Shown: positions 1 to 9,374 of the stretch, piece after piece
Layout of the letters: each line of letters starts with the position of its first letter
Numbering within the stretch: the first letter of the stretch is position 1
Source of the DNA: a virus
Virus record (IMG/VR): IMGVR_UViG_3300026459_000010
Location: 1-64,000 of that record
DNA: 64,000 nucleotides
Reading direction: 5' to 3' (one strand)
Translations under genes and position numbers: made by a program
The notes under the pieces: model-generated
The model's database searches: none
Seen by the model: the letters and a program-made list of their open reading frames with translations, nothing else
Told to the model about the DNA's origin: nothing

Positions 1-2
1 AT

Positions 3-3000
3 GTTACAAGAACAGATGGTGTTTATTCAGCGGTAGTTAGTGCTGGTGTAGGTGCAGGTGGATCAGGTTATAATGTAGGAAATAGAATTTTAATTTCTGG
101 TTCAAGTTTAGATGGATCGTCGACTACTAATGATTGTATATTAACCGTTACCTCGGCTGGTGGAGGAACAATTGGCGCAGTATCTGCATCAGGTACTCCT
201 TATGCAGGAGATACGGTTTCTGTTTATCCAACATTAACAATCAGTGAAGCATTAACTGGCGCAATTCCAGACGGAACAACATTAAGTGTTGGTGCTATTG
301 CAACCGTTCAGGTTGATTTTGCAAGTAATCACGGATTATTGCCAGGCACTACAATTTTAACAAGTATTTCATCACAGCCAGCACCGGGATTTACTGCTAC
401 AGCAAGAACGTTACCAACTTCAATTACATGGTCAAGCACTTCAGCTCTTAATGGCGTGTTCATTGCAACAGGTAGTTCTTCTGCAAACACCGCAAGATCA
501 ACAGATGGACAATCATGGAGCGCAGGCGGAGCGTTGCCTTCGAGCGGAAATTGGGTTGCAACAGCCGCAGGAACCATTGGTGCAAATGATGTATTTGTAG
601 CAATTGCCAGTGGAGGCACAGCCGCAGCATTTTCTACTAACGGCGGCACAACATGGACTGCTGCAACAATGCCATCTTCCGGATCTTGGTCATCAGTATC
701 ATTCTATGGAGGATATTTTGTAGCAATTGTTTCAGGTGGCACAGCAACCGCATATTCGATAGACGGTGCAACTTGGATAGCAGGTGGTGCATTACCAAGT
801 TCGACAACATGGACTGATGTATCTGCAGGATTAATTGGATCGTCAGCATACTTTGTGGCAATTGCTTCAGGCGGCACAGCCGCAGCATATTCCGCTGATA
901 ACGGACTAACATGGACAGCTACAGGAGCATTGCCTGCTTCAGCAACATGGAGCTCAATAACTTACGGATACAATAGATTCTTTGCAGTAGCAAGAGGATC
1001 AGCAACCGCAGCTTATTCAACAACTGGAACAACATGGACTTCGGTTACATTACCTTCTGGAGCAAACTGGAATAATTGTACCTACGGTGACAGCAACTTT
1101 GTTGTTATTGCAGACGGTGCTACCAGCGCACTTACATCATTTACAGGTGAAACTGGTTCATTTACTGAAAGAACTACAACAGGAACAGCAACTTGGGAAG
1201 AAATTGCCTATACCACATATTTAGGTATTGGTAGATTTGCCGTAGTAGGTAACGGTACAAGCGCCATGAGTATTGATTTGTTATCAGCTAATCATCAACT
1301 AGCAACTGGTCCTCATGTAGTAACACAAGTTCCAACACCAACTCAAATTAGATTTCCTGCTAGAACAACAGGTACAATCGATACCTCAGCATCTGCACTA
1401 ACCGGAGTATTATACGCTCGTCCAGATACTTTCTTTACACATAGACCATTTGACGGCGGTGTTCAGCTAGGTACTGGTAATCCAAGTCACGGTGCACAGG
1501 CAATTCGTCAAAGTAAAAAATACATTCGTTACCAATCTGGTAAAGGTATTATGTATACCACCGGTGGTTTGTTTGCACCAAGTTATACACTTGCCTCTGC
1601 TACAGCAGCTGACACGGTAATTAATAGTTATATTACATTTACCTGTGACGACAACGACCACGGACTACAACCAGGTGCAGAAATTGAAGTTATTGGTATG
1701 GTAGATTTTGAATTTAATGGTGACTATACCGTTGAAAGTATTGTTGATGCACGTAGATTCCGTGTTAGATCAAATGCACCATTGTCATCAACCACAGGTA
1801 CACTAGGACCTGATGCCAAAGTTCTTTTAAAACGCTGGCACGGATCAACCGTTCGTATTGGTGCATTTGATGAGCAAAACGGTTTATTCTATCAATACGA
1901 TGGTCAAGAAATGGCGTTGGTTCGTCGATCAAGTACAAACCAATTAACAGGAACCGTTTCAATTACACTAGACAGCAATACCGTAACTGGTACAAATACT
2001 AGGTTCCAAGATCAATTAAAAGTTGGAGACAAAATTGTTATTCGTGGGATGAGCCATATTGTAACAAGTATAGCAAGTCAAACATCAATGACTATGGCTC
2101 CAGACTGGCGCGGCGCAAACTCTATTACAGGAGCAAGAGTCTGTGTAACTACAGAATTGTATATTCCTCAACGTGACTGGAACATTGATCCTATTGACGG
2201 AACAGGACCAAGTGGTTACGAAATGTTACCATGGCGTATGCAGATGTTAGGTATGCAATACTCATGGTATGCTGCTGGTTTTGTAGAATGGATGCTTCGT
2301 GGAGCTGATGGTAGATTTGTATTCTTACATAAGGTAAGAAACTCTAACGTAAATACCGAAGCGTATATGCGTACTGCTAACTTGCCTGTGCGCTACGAAG
2401 TTGAAAATAGATCAGCAGTTAGCAAATTATCAGCAGCTATGAATTCCGGTCAAAACTATATGGATCTTACAGATGCATCAAGATTCCCAACAACTGGAAC
2501 CGTATATGTTGATAACGAATTAATTTCTTACTCTGGAAAATCTGGAAATAGACTACTAGGATGTACAAGAAATGCTTCTTTCTTAGCCTTTACAGCAGGC
2601 CAAAACAGAACTTTCTCGGCAGGAACAGCCGCAGCACATTTAGTAAATGCAGGAGTTCAATTAATTAGTTGTACAACAACCCCAACAATTAGTCACTGGG
2701 GTTCAGCTTTACTAACTGACGGTATGTTTGATACAGACCGCGGTTACATTTTTAACTATGCGTCAACTGGTTTGAGTTTTACAACATCAAAACAAACAGC
2801 ATTTATGATTCGACTAGCGCCTTCAGTTTCTAACGCTATTGTTGGAGATTTAGGTGAACGCGATCTGCTAAACAGAGCGCAGTTACTCTTAAATGAAATT
2901 GCGTTAACTGCTGACTCTGGTACGGGTGCTATTGTTGTTGAAGGTATTTTAAACCCAAGAAATTATCCAACAGATCCTACCAAGATTACCTGGACTGGTT

Positions 3001-4178
3001 TATCCAGTGCTGCATCTGGTGGACAACCAAGCTTCGCACAAATTGCACTTGGTGGTTCTATTAACTGGGGTGGTGTTGCACCGTTTACAACAACAGCTAC
3101 CGTTCAAGGAGCATTAACTACAACAATTAGTGCTAGAGGATTTACTACCGTATCGAATACAATTACTGCTATTGCTAATCCTGCAGGAATTTCAGGATAT
3201 GCTAATGCGTTGCAGTTAGGAAACATTACGTTCTATATTCTTAATACTGCATATGATGCATTATTATCTACAACACCATTACGTGTTGGCGATCGACTAG
3301 CAGCGGCAACATACATTACCGGTGGCCAATCTATATCCGGTATTACTAGAGGATATTTAGGAACAATTTATACTAGGATTGATATGAGTTCTGGTGCAAA
3401 CGCAACCAGTCCGGCAAGTTCTAATATATCAATAACCGTTTCTAGCGCAGCATCTATTTCTTATGCTAGTGCATTTAGTAATGCTAGAAACGATTTCTTA
3501 ATAACCAATGCAGATTATACCGCATCAAAACTTCAAGTTGGTGATATTTTAAGTGCTACAACTTATGTTATTAGTAGTCAAACCGTAGCAAGTGTTACTA
3601 CTTCATATGTAACTATTGCAGGAACTGCTTATACTCGTATTGTTATGAGTGCCAATGGTAATGCTTTATCTCCCGGTAACACTAACATAACAACAACGGT
3701 GCAGGCAGCAGGTACAGCAGCATCTTACTCAAATACTAACTATTTGTTCTTTACATCAGCAACTTGGAATGCATCAAGTGCATCGGTAGGAACTCGTATT
3801 GCAACCAGCTATACACAATTCCCAGCTGGTACTTCTGTAGGTTCAGTAACATCAAGACAATTAGGAACAACAATTGTACAGCGTGTTACATTTACACAAA
3901 CTTCTAGTGCAACTATTAGTGCAGCAGGTACGGTTACATTCCAGTTTGGTGATCCGCAGTATGCGCTACCGGGTGAACAGGTATTCTCGTTCGTTGCTAA
4001 CCCAGGAAACACTACAGCTATATCATTAACTGAACTTAAAGAATTAACAACTACAGCTATTGGTGGTAGAGGTGCGTTCCCGAACGGGCCAGACGTACTA
4101 GCTATTAACGTGTATAAGGTTACAGGAACCGCAACGCCAGGATCAATTATTCTTCGTTGGGGTGAGGCACAGGCTTAA
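3..4178 (+). CDS. Large virion protein with Asp-box (BNR-like) repeats, 5' partial
   Basis: The reading frame is open from the first bases of the window, so the N terminus lies upstream and at least 1391 residues are present. Nucleotides about 480-1150 encode five to six repeats of roughly 42 residues, each with an Asp-box-like core such as STDGQSW, STNGGTTW or SIDGATW followed by LPSSGNW. This is typical of beta-propeller sialidase-like or adhesin folds. The rest is rich in Thr, Ser, Ala and Gly and predicted beta structure, as in tail fibre or baseplate-attached proteins. It lies next to the neck genes. I infer a host-binding or tail-periphery structural protein; the exact T4 counterpart is not recognisable. 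Its 3' end overlaps the convergent gene by 32 bases. Confidence 0.75.
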   Translation, partial: VTRTDGVYSAVVSAGVGAGGSGYNVGNRILISGSSLDGSSTTNDCILTVTSAGGGTIGAVSASGTPYAGDTVSVYPTLTISEALTGAIPDGTTLSVGAIATVQVDFASNHGLLPGTTILTSISSQPAPGFTATARTLPTSITWSSTSALNGVFIATGSSSANTARSTDGQSWSAGGALPSSGNWVATAAGTIGANDVFVAIASGGTAAAFSTNGGTTWTAATMPSSGSWSSVSFYGGYFVAIVSGGTATAYSIDGATWIAGGALPSSTTWTDVSAGLIGSSAYFVAIASGGTAAAYSADNGLTWTATGALPASATWSSITYGYNRFFAVARGSATAAYSTTGTTWTSVTLPSGANWNNCTYGDSNFVVIADGATSALTSFTGETGSFTERTTTGTATWEEIAYTTYLGIGRFAVVGNGTSAMSIDLLSANHQLATGPHVVTQVPTPTQIRFPARTTGTIDTSASALTGVLYARPDTFFTHRPFDGGVQLGTGNPSHGAQAIRQSKKYIRYQSGKGIMYTTGGLFAPSYTLASATAADTVINSYITFTCDDNDHGLQPGAEIEVIGMVDFEFNGDYTVESIVDARRFRVRSNAPLSSTTGTLGPDAKVLLKRWHGSTVRIGAFDEQNGLFYQYDGQEMALVRRSSTNQLTGTVSITLDSNTVTGTNTRFQDQLKVGDKIVIRGMSHIVTSIASQTSMTMAPDWRGANSITGARVCVTTELYIPQRDWNIDPIDGTGPSGYEMLPWRMQMLGMQYSWYAAGFVEWMLRGADGRFVFLHKVRNSNVNTEAYMRTANLPVRYEVENRSAVSKLSAAMNSGQNYMDLTDASRFPTTGTVYVDNELISYSGKSGNRLLGCTRNASFLAFTAGQNRTFSAGTAAAHLVNAGVQLISCTTTPTISHWGSALLTDGMFDTDRGYIFNYASTGLSFTTSKQTAFMIRLAPSVSNAIVGDLGERDLLNRAQLLLNEIALTADSGTGAIVVEGILNPRNYPTDPTKITWTGLSSAASGGQPSFAQIALGGSINWGGVAPFTTTATVQGALTTTISARGFTTVSNTITAIANPAGISGYANALQLGNITFYILNTAYDALLSTTPLRVGDRLAAATYITGGQSISGITRGYLGTIYTRIDMSSGANATSPASSNISITVSSAASISYASAFSNARNDFLITNADYTASKLQVGDILSATTYVISSQTVASVTTSYVTIAGTAYTRIVMSANGNALSPGNTNITTTVQAAGTAASYSNTNYLFFTSATWNASSASVGTRIATSYTQFPAGTSVGSVTSRQLGTTIVQRVTFTQTSSATISAAGTVTFQFGDPQYALPGEQVFSFVANPGNTTAISLTELKELTTTAIGGRGAFPNGPDVLAINVYKVTGTATPGSIILRWGEAQA
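480..1150 (+). repeat. Asp-box repeat array
   Basis: Five to six in-frame units of about 125 bases each contain an S-x-(D/N)-G-x-T-W core and GGCACAGC(C/A)-type Gly-Thr-Ala sequence. They are clear in protein and only partly conserved in DNA. Confidence 0.75.
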
Positions 4179-4443
4179 TCGAAGATTCCCAACTAGTCAA
4201 CATACGATCTAACTCACGTCTTACTTGGGTTAGATCGTTTCTAGTTTCAGTAATGTCATTAGGAACCTTGCCTGTTAAAAAGACATGATCATGCTGTTGA
4301 TCAAGTGCTTGAACTCTAGATTTGATCGTCAATAGCATGTCGATCATTTTTTTCTGTAGATCAGAATCAGTTACCAAAGAAATTCTTTCTTGAAATTTTT
4401 GATATTCCTGTTTGAAGCGTTCGCTATTTTGTATTTTCATCAT
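4147..4443 (-). CDS. Small hypothetical protein of the neck operon
   Basis: This 98-residue protein is mostly charged and predicted helical, with heptad-like spacing (KEEYQKF…MIDMLLTIKSRVQALDQQ) suggesting a coiled coil. It begins with two consecutive ATG codons (4443 or 4440) and overlaps the upstream Nudix-like gene by 20 bases. This suggests translational coupling at the end of the gp14-gp15 minus-strand operon. I do not recognise the family. The context suggests a late accessory or structural role. Confidence 0.6.
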   Translation of the reverse strand: MMKIQNSERFKQEYQKFQERISLVTDSDLQKKMIDMLLTIKSRVQALDQQHDHVFLTGKVPNDITETRNDLTQVRRELDRMLTSWESSIKPVPHPNEE

Positions 4444-4813
4444 TTTCTAAGACCAATATAGTTTCAATTTTTGTTTTAATAAGCTGATTATTTAGTGTGG
4501 TTTTTAAACCATTATGAAGATTTTTAGGCAAGTATTCGATGCTGCTCCAACATATTGTTGGGCTAGCCCTTGTTAAAAATTCTTCTTCAACTAAACAAAC
4601 ATAAGTGCCGTATTCAAACCCCTTATCTTCGCTAAGATATAATTCAATAGGTAATATTCTACCCTGAGAATAATCTCTTAAAAGACCCTGGGCATCTTCT
4701 AATAAAGTATTTTGTCTTGGAAAAGTAGGAACGGTCCATTTGTAATCTTCTAAGATTAACAAAATCCGTTCTGTTTTTTTGGCAAGAAATAGTAGTCCGG
4801 CACGCTGTTGCAT
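4424..4813 (-). CDS. Nudix-fold-like protein with a degenerate active-site box
   Basis: This 129-residue protein opens with RAGLLFLAKKTERILLILED and then WTVPTFPR. This resembles the first strands of Nudix hydrolases (aG.l......llL..r...W..P.G). However, the catalytic Nudix box GX5EX7REUXEEXGU cannot be found where it should follow. The middle EDAQGLLRDYSQG retains only a helical remnant. It follows gp15 closely and shares the minus-strand operon. I infer a Nudix-derived protein that has probably lost hydrolase activity. The assignment rests on pattern only and is moderate. Confidence 0.5.
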   Translation of the reverse strand: MQQRAGLLFLAKKTERILLILEDYKWTVPTFPRQNTLLEDAQGLLRDYSQGRILPIELYLSEDKGFEYGTYVCLVEEEFLTRASPTICWSSIEYLPKNLHNGLKTTLNNQLIKTKIETILVLENDENTK

Positions 4814-4821
4814 ACCTTTAC

Positions 4822-6330
4822 TTATTCTCCGTCGAGGTTAAATCTCCACGTTCCGGCAGCATATTCGCCTTCGAATGATTTGAGCCACTGCTCTAAATCC
4901 CATTTATATTGAATACCTGTTTTTAAATTGGTAACATATGTTAGTTCAGTAGCCGCAGCTGGATCAAAAACGGTTACCCATGTAGTACCATCCCATTCAA
5001 TAATAGAATTTGCTTTAAGATATAGGTCATATCCGTTTACATCTTTCCATCCATCTGGACCGTCGTAAGGATCTCCGCTGCTTCCGTCTGCAGGACTTTG
5101 GCCATATTGCATTACTCCGCCTCTATTTTCACTAGGGTTTACATCTTCTAGCATCAAATATCTAATACCAGGAGTTATTAACGATGCAGAACCAAACACT
5201 TCGATTGGATTAAATTTATAAGGATCGATAATTGCATCTATTGTTGTCCAACTATTATTTGATCTTGCTGGTCCGGGAATCGATGTATTTGAAGGTTTAT
5301 CTTCAATTGTTACAACAAGATATGTTGGATCTATCTGATTAATTGTAAATGTTCCTCGAATTTCATTACCGTTAGGCTGTAAGAAGTAGACCATACTTAA
5401 TCCCGGAGTATAACCACCGTGATGTTCTAACACAAGATTCCAATCTAATCTATCTCCATATTTTACTGGAACATCAAGGCCTGCAGCCTGAACGGCTTCA
5501 TAAACGTCTAAAATAGATAAATCGTAGTCATTGGATTGACCGTTATTACTTTTTAATAACAAGACACCGTATTGATCATAGGTTCTAAATAACTGAGTAC
5601 CGGCTTTTCCAAGGTCCATTGTTAAGTCTTCAAGTCCTAGCACATCACCGTCTTCAGTAAAGATATTAGTAACAATGTTTTTAACAACTCCAAGTTTTTT
5701 AACTTTAGCAGGAGCTGTAATAAAGATAGGCATATCAAATTCTATACTACAAATATCAATATCGCTTTCTGCTGCTTGCGGAATTGTTCTAGAACTAAAC
5801 GTTAAATTTTTTAAATTTACAACACTAAGACTAGTCCAATCAACAAAGTTATCAGTGGTTTGAATTTCGAAACTTGGATTAAAGAAAACAAGAATTTGTT
5901 CTAACAATTGCAATTTTTGATCAGTGTTTGAAGTCCATATATCTGCTTTCATGCTTAACTTATACGGAGTTGGCATTAAACGTTCTATAGTATAATGACC
6001 ACCTTGAGTACTTTCATATATAGGATCACCTGCTTCATCAAAGTCTGAATATTTTCTTTCTCTAATATTGATTTTACTTACAAAGGTAGCATCGCTTAGT
6101 CTAGTCATGTCAAGCTCTAGACCTGTAATATAACAAGCAATTCTTGGTACGGTAGGCATTTTATTTTCAGAGTTATCTCTAATAATAGAAGCTACTTGAC
6201 GTGTTAAATCACCGTACATTACTGGCACATGGCGTTCTTCGCCGTCACCGGCCTTATACTTGAATCCAATAAAAAAGCGCATGAACTGAGTCACATAGCG
6301 TCTTATCTGCCCATCATAAAAGAAGTCCAT
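4822..6330 (-). CDS. gp15: Tail sheath stabiliser/completion protein gp15-like
   Basis: The N terminus FFYDGQIRRYVTQF matches the T4 gp15 opening (FYNSSFRRY). The next 200 residues follow the gp15 pattern of RVP(I/V).Y, PRI…Y, P.PYKLSMKADIWT and EQIL.FF.P.F. In T4, gp15 caps the tail tube and sheath and joins tail to neck. At 502 residues it is almost twice the T4 length (272). The extra C-terminal half carries Trp-rich segments (GTTWVTVFD, YKWDLEQWLKSF) like those inserted in gp14 and gp18 here. The start overlaps the gp14 stop as TAATG, so the two are coupled. Confidence 0.85.
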   Translation of the reverse strand: MDFFYDGQIRRYVTQFMRFFIGFKYKAGDGEERHVPVMYGDLTRQVASIIRDNSENKMPTVPRIACYITGLELDMTRLSDATFVSKINIRERKYSDFDEAGDPIYESTQGGHYTIERLMPTPYKLSMKADIWTSNTDQKLQLLEQILVFFNPSFEIQTTDNFVDWTSLSVVNLKNLTFSSRTIPQAAESDIDICSIEFDMPIFITAPAKVKKLGVVKNIVTNIFTEDGDVLGLEDLTMDLGKAGTQLFRTYDQYGVLLLKSNNGQSNDYDLSILDVYEAVQAAGLDVPVKYGDRLDWNLVLEHHGGYTPGLSMVYFLQPNGNEIRGTFTINQIDPTYLVVTIEDKPSNTSIPGPARSNNSWTTIDAIIDPYKFNPIEVFGSASLITPGIRYLMLEDVNPSENRGGVMQYGQSPADGSSGDPYDGPDGWKDVNGYDLYLKANSIIEWDGTTWVTVFDPAAATELTYVTNLKTGIQYKWDLEQWLKSFEGEYAAGTWRFNLDGE

Positions 6331-7598
6331 TATTCATCCGCCTTTGGTCTTAGAGCTTTACTTAAACTCTGTCTTTCTTTGATCATTTTATTATTGATCT
6401 TATTAACCGTTTCATTATTAATAAATCCAGTCTTCTGCGTCTTGCGATCATCCTTGCCTTCAAATGTAGCGCCAATTTCTGTATCGGAAGGACCTAGATT
6501 GCTCATAGTCATGCGTATATTATCCTCAAATTTAACCCATCGTGCTCCGTTAAATCTAAACAATCTATTTGGAAAATAATCAGTACGTAAATGAAATTGT
6601 CCTTCTGCAGGATTTAAAGGAAACGCAATACCACTTGAGAACGGTGTTCCGTTCGGAGGAATTCCGTCACCGGTGATATAACCGCCATAGTCTTCCCATT
6701 CCGGAGTCTTATAAATTGTTGAAGCAGTTGCACCTACATAAATTGGATCTCCGTTCTCGTCAAACAACGGATCTCCAGTCTCATCAGTGGCTTGAGTTTC
6801 AAAAGAAACATTTAATTGTGTGTTATCCGATGTAACTAGCTCAGTTTCGCCTGTAGTTAAATTTTTCTGCAAAGTATAAAACTTGCTTGTGTCATATCCG
6901 CTCTTTGGTGCATCTGCTTCAGCTTGGTCAAGAACTGCTTGTGTAATCTGCATTTCTTTTTCATAAGTTGACATAATGTCGCGTAATGTTTGGTTTGTAC
7001 CTTCACCTGCAACGCCGTCAAGAATTTGTTTAAACTCTTGACTATCTACTAGAGGTTTGCATTTAGCACGATATAAATGTGGATACCAAGTTACTGAAAA
7101 ACCTTCCGCAGCACGACTAACTTCTTCAATAACATAAAAACGTTTTAACGCAAAGTTAAAATCGTTAAGTGCATATTCGTCTTTTAAATGAGGCAATTCT
7201 AACACATCGCCTGATATAATTTTTCTACCAAGTTTTTCTACGGTATCATTAATATGAAACGTTATAAAAATTGTATCATTTTGCAAGAACAAACCAAATT
7301 GACTTAGATTAAAATCAATGTCTTGCAGGTTATATACGCCTCTTAAAATATAAACATCAGGATCATATTTTCGGTCACGATTTTCTAAAAATAAAAGATC
7401 TTGAATATTTGACACAGAATCGGTTCCGTAAGTAGGAGTACTAGGATTATCTCCTTGTACAGAACTACCGGGCCCTAAATACTTGTGAACAAGCACATCT
7501 GTACCGCCAACTTGGAACATTTCCCAGACGGTTTTATCAATGAATTTGTAGTCGTTGCCCTTTTCGGGACGATATAGCGAAAGTCTTGGCATAGTCAT
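6330..7598 (-). CDS. gp14: Neck protein gp14-like
   Basis: This 422-residue protein has the conserved segment LFLENRDRKYD, then LRGVYNLQDIDFNLSQFG, FLQNDTIFITFH and GDVLELPHLKD, which I associate with gp14 neck proteins of marine T4-like phages. T4 gp14 has 256 residues. The excess is partly a C-terminal module (EGQFHLRTDYFPNRLFRFNG-ARWVKFED) shared in style with gp15 and gp18. gp14 and gp13 together form the neck that closes the head after packaging. Start codons are possible at 7598 or 7592. A late-promoter box GTAAATA lies 1 or 7 nt upstream of these, and 7592 would suit it better. Confidence 0.75.
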   Translation of the reverse strand: MTMPRLSLYRPEKGNDYKFIDKTVWEMFQVGGTDVLVHKYLGPGSSVQGDNPSTPTYGTDSVSNIQDLLFLENRDRKYDPDVYILRGVYNLQDIDFNLSQFGLFLQNDTIFITFHINDTVEKLGRKIISGDVLELPHLKDEYALNDFNFALKRFYVIEEVSRAAEGFSVTWYPHLYRAKCKPLVDSQEFKQILDGVAGEGTNQTLRDIMSTYEKEMQITQAVLDQAEADAPKSGYDTSKFYTLQKNLTTGETELVTSDNTQLNVSFETQATDETGDPLFDENGDPIYVGATASTIYKTPEWEDYGGYITGDGIPPNGTPFSSGIAFPLNPAEGQFHLRTDYFPNRLFRFNGARWVKFEDNIRMTMSNLGPSDTEIGATFEGKDDRKTQKTGFINNETVNKINNKMIKERQSLSKALRPKADE

Positions 7599-7599
7599 A

Positions 7600-7606
7600 T
7601 ATTTAC
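7600..7606 (-). promoter_or_regulatory. Late box of gp14
   Basis: GTAAATA on the minus strand, 1 nt before the ATG at 7598 and 7 nt before that at 7592. It is back to back with the gp13 box. Confidence 0.6.
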
Positions 7607-7613
7607 CGCTACG

Positions 7614-7620
7614 ATAAATA
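7614..7620 (+). promoter_or_regulatory. Late box of gp13
   Basis: ATAAATA, 5 nt before the ATG at 7626, with no Shine-Dalgarno. T4 late promoters have TATAAATA as the -10. Confidence 0.7.
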
Positions 7621-7625
7621 CAAGC

Positions 7626-8384
7626 ATGAGCTCAACTGATCAAGTAAAACAAGAGGTTTATAACTACTGCAAAGCTATGCTAGGCGACGGCATGGTTGAT
7701 GTAGAGTTAGACCCAATCCACTACGAAACAGCCCTTAATCGTGCCCTAGCGGTTTTCCGTCAGCGTTCAGATAATGCTGTAGAAGAAAGCTATGCCTTTT
7801 TAGTGCTAAAAACCGATGTTAACGAATATATTTTGCCTAAGGAAGTACAACAGGTTAGGCAAATTTTTAGAAGAAGCGTTGGTTCAAGAACTGGAGGCGG
7901 TACCGGAGGTACGGTATTTGAACCTTTTAATTTAGCCTATACTAATACATATTTGTTAAGCTCGACAAATATGGGCGGTTTGTTAACCTATGAACTCTTT
8001 TCGCAATATCAAGAGCTTGTAGGAAAAATGTTTGGAGCATTTATTAATTTTACTTGGCATCCGCAGAGTAAAAAGTTAATAATTCATCAAAGACCAAGAA
8101 CTGATGAGTCAGTTATGTTACAAATCTATAACACAAAACCAGATAGCTCTATCATAACCGATACCTATTCTGGGCAATGGATTAAAGATTATGCTTTAGC
8201 TAACTGCAAAATGATGCTAGGACAAGCTCGTGAAAAATTTGCTCAAATTGCCGGTCCTGGCGGCGGAAGCTCATTAAACGGAGCAGCACTCAAAACAGAA
8301 GGGCAAGCCGAAATTGATAAGTTAACTGAAGATCTAATGAAATTGGTGCCAGGCGGCTCCGGTTATACCTGGATAACTGGTTGA
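7626..8384 (+). CDS. gp13: Neck protein gp13-like
   Basis: This 252-residue protein begins with a helical segment (VKQEVYNYCKAMLGDGMVDVELDPIHYETALNRALAVFRQRSDNAVEE, read in shorter blocks) and continues with VNEYILPKEVQQVRQIFRR. This is the usual pattern for gp13 of T4-like environmental phages. gp13 docks on the portal after DNA packaging and binds gp14. The gene is divergent from gp14, with only 27 bases between them holding back-to-back late boxes. GATAAATA ends 5 nt before its ATG and no Shine-Dalgarno is visible. A Gly-rich loop (TGGGTGGT) sits near residue 100. Confidence 0.8.
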   Translation: MSSTDQVKQEVYNYCKAMLGDGMVDVELDPIHYETALNRALAVFRQRSDNAVEESYAFLVLKTDVNEYILPKEVQQVRQIFRRSVGSRTGGGTGGTVFEPFNLAYTNTYLLSSTNMGGLLTYELFSQYQELVGKMFGAFINFTWHPQSKKLIIHQRPRTDESVMLQIYNTKPDSSIITDTYSGQWIKDYALANCKMMLGQAREKFAQIAGPGGGSSLNGAALKTEGQAEIDKLTEDLMKLVPGGSGYTWITG

Positions 8385-8409
8385 CCTTCAAATAAATTTC
8401 ACGTATAAT
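8381..8409 (+). promoter_or_regulatory. Sigma70-type early promoter of the dNMP kinase gene
   Basis: TTGACC at 8381-8386 and TATAAT at 8404-8409 are separated by 17 bases. A GGAGG site at 8421-8425 and the ATG at 8431 follow. It is the only clear early promoter in the late structural region. Confidence 0.8.
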
Positions 8410-8430
8410 ATCCTTTAACTGGAGGATATT

Positions 8431-9084
8431 ATGATTATAGGTGTATGCGGGTTTATTGGATCGGGCAAAGATACTATTGCCGATTATCTAGTTAATTTCC
8501 ACGAATTTAGACGAGAGTCTTTTGCTAATACATTAAAAGACGCAGTAAGCTCTGTGTTTGGTTGGGATCGAACTATGTTAGAAGGTCGAACCAAAGAAGC
8601 AAGAGAGTGGCGCGAACAAGTTGATCCTTGGTGGGCAGAAAGACTTGCAATGCCTACACTTACTCCAAGGTGGGTACTTCAATATTGGGGCACAGAGGTA
8701 TGCCGCAAAGGCTTCCATGATGATATTTGGATAGCATCATTAGAAAATAAACTTCGTAATTCTAAGGATAATGTAGTAATTTCAGATTGTCGTTTCCCCA
8801 ACGAAATTAGCAGTATTAGAAATGCGGGTGGTAAAATTGTATGGGTACGCAGAGGAGAACTTCCCGAATGGTATGATATAGCGTTAGCCGCTAATCAAGG
8901 ACATAACTGGGCGTTCCAAGAATTAAAAATGCGTAAAATTCATGCTAGTGAAACTGCATGGGTAGGAACAGAATTTGATCATTTTATAGATAATAACGGA
9001 ACTATCGATGATCTATTTAAGCAGACAGAATTAGTAGTCAGAGACCAAATCTCCTTGACGCCAAGTAATGCCCTCTTTGCTTAA
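8431..9084 (+). CDS. gp1: Deoxynucleoside monophosphate kinase (T4 gp1 type)
   Basis: This 217-residue protein starts IIGVCGFIGSGKDTIADYL, a P-loop of the GxxGSGKDT type used by phage dNMP kinases. VISDCRFPNEI follows, containing the DxRFxxE motif also typical of this family. It phosphorylates dNMPs to dNDPs for phage DNA synthesis. It has its own sigma70-type promoter (TTGACC-N17-TATAAT at 8381-8409) and a good GGAGG ribosome site, so it is probably expressed early although it lies among late genes. Its 3' end overlaps the convergent HNH-like gene by 54 bases. Confidence 0.88.
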   Translation: MIIGVCGFIGSGKDTIADYLVNFHEFRRESFANTLKDAVSSVFGWDRTMLEGRTKEAREWREQVDPWWAERLAMPTLTPRWVLQYWGTEVCRKGFHDDIWIASLENKLRNSKDNVVISDCRFPNEISSIRNAGGKIVWVRRGELPEWYDIALAANQGHNWAFQELKMRKIHASETAWVGTEFDHFIDNNGTIDDLFKQTELVVRDQISLTPSNALFA

Positions 9085-9369
9085 AACTTGAGAACAATTA
9101 CAACATATTGTTTTTAGATTACTAGGACGGCAGTTATCTAAATTGCCGTCTACGTGAAATACTCTAAATACTTCAGAATGCGGACTTTTAAATCCGCATT
9201 TTTCGCATTGCGATTTCATTTTGTATCCAGCACGTTTCCAACGAGGTATATGTGCTTTAGACCCGTGAGCTAGACACGCTTCGCAGAGCGTTCTATAATA
9301 AGGTTTTTTACCTTTATAATAATTTAATGCTCTAGGCCGTTCATTACAGGCCTTACAAAGTGGTCTCAT
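9031..9369 (-). CDS. HNH-type zinc-ribbon endonuclease-like protein
   Basis: This 112-residue protein has several Cys pairs (CKAC, CEAC, CEKC, CCNC). A C-terminal segment, FHVDGNLDNCRPSNLKTICC, resembles an HNH nuclease core: His-Val-Asp-Gly-Asn, then Asn-Leu-x-Thr-x-Cys-x-x-Cys. Such freestanding nucleases are common between structural genes of T4-like phages, often as homing endonucleases. GTAAATA lies exactly 5 nt before the ATG with no Shine-Dalgarno. It sits convergent to the dNMP kinase and divergent from the sheath gene. Enzymatic activity is inferred only from the motif. Confidence 0.65.
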   Translation of the reverse strand: MRPLCKACNERPRALNYYKGKKPYYRTLCEACLAHGSKAHIPRWKRAGYKMKSQCEKCGFKSPHSEVFRVFHVDGNLDNCRPSNLKTICCNCSQVLSKEGITWRQGDLVSDY

Positions 9370-9374
9370 AAAAA

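Noticed and set aside
637-1962. Minus-strand frames inside the Asp-box protein
   Set aside because: Repeat-driven complements of the plus-strand coding sequence; compositions are not protein-like.
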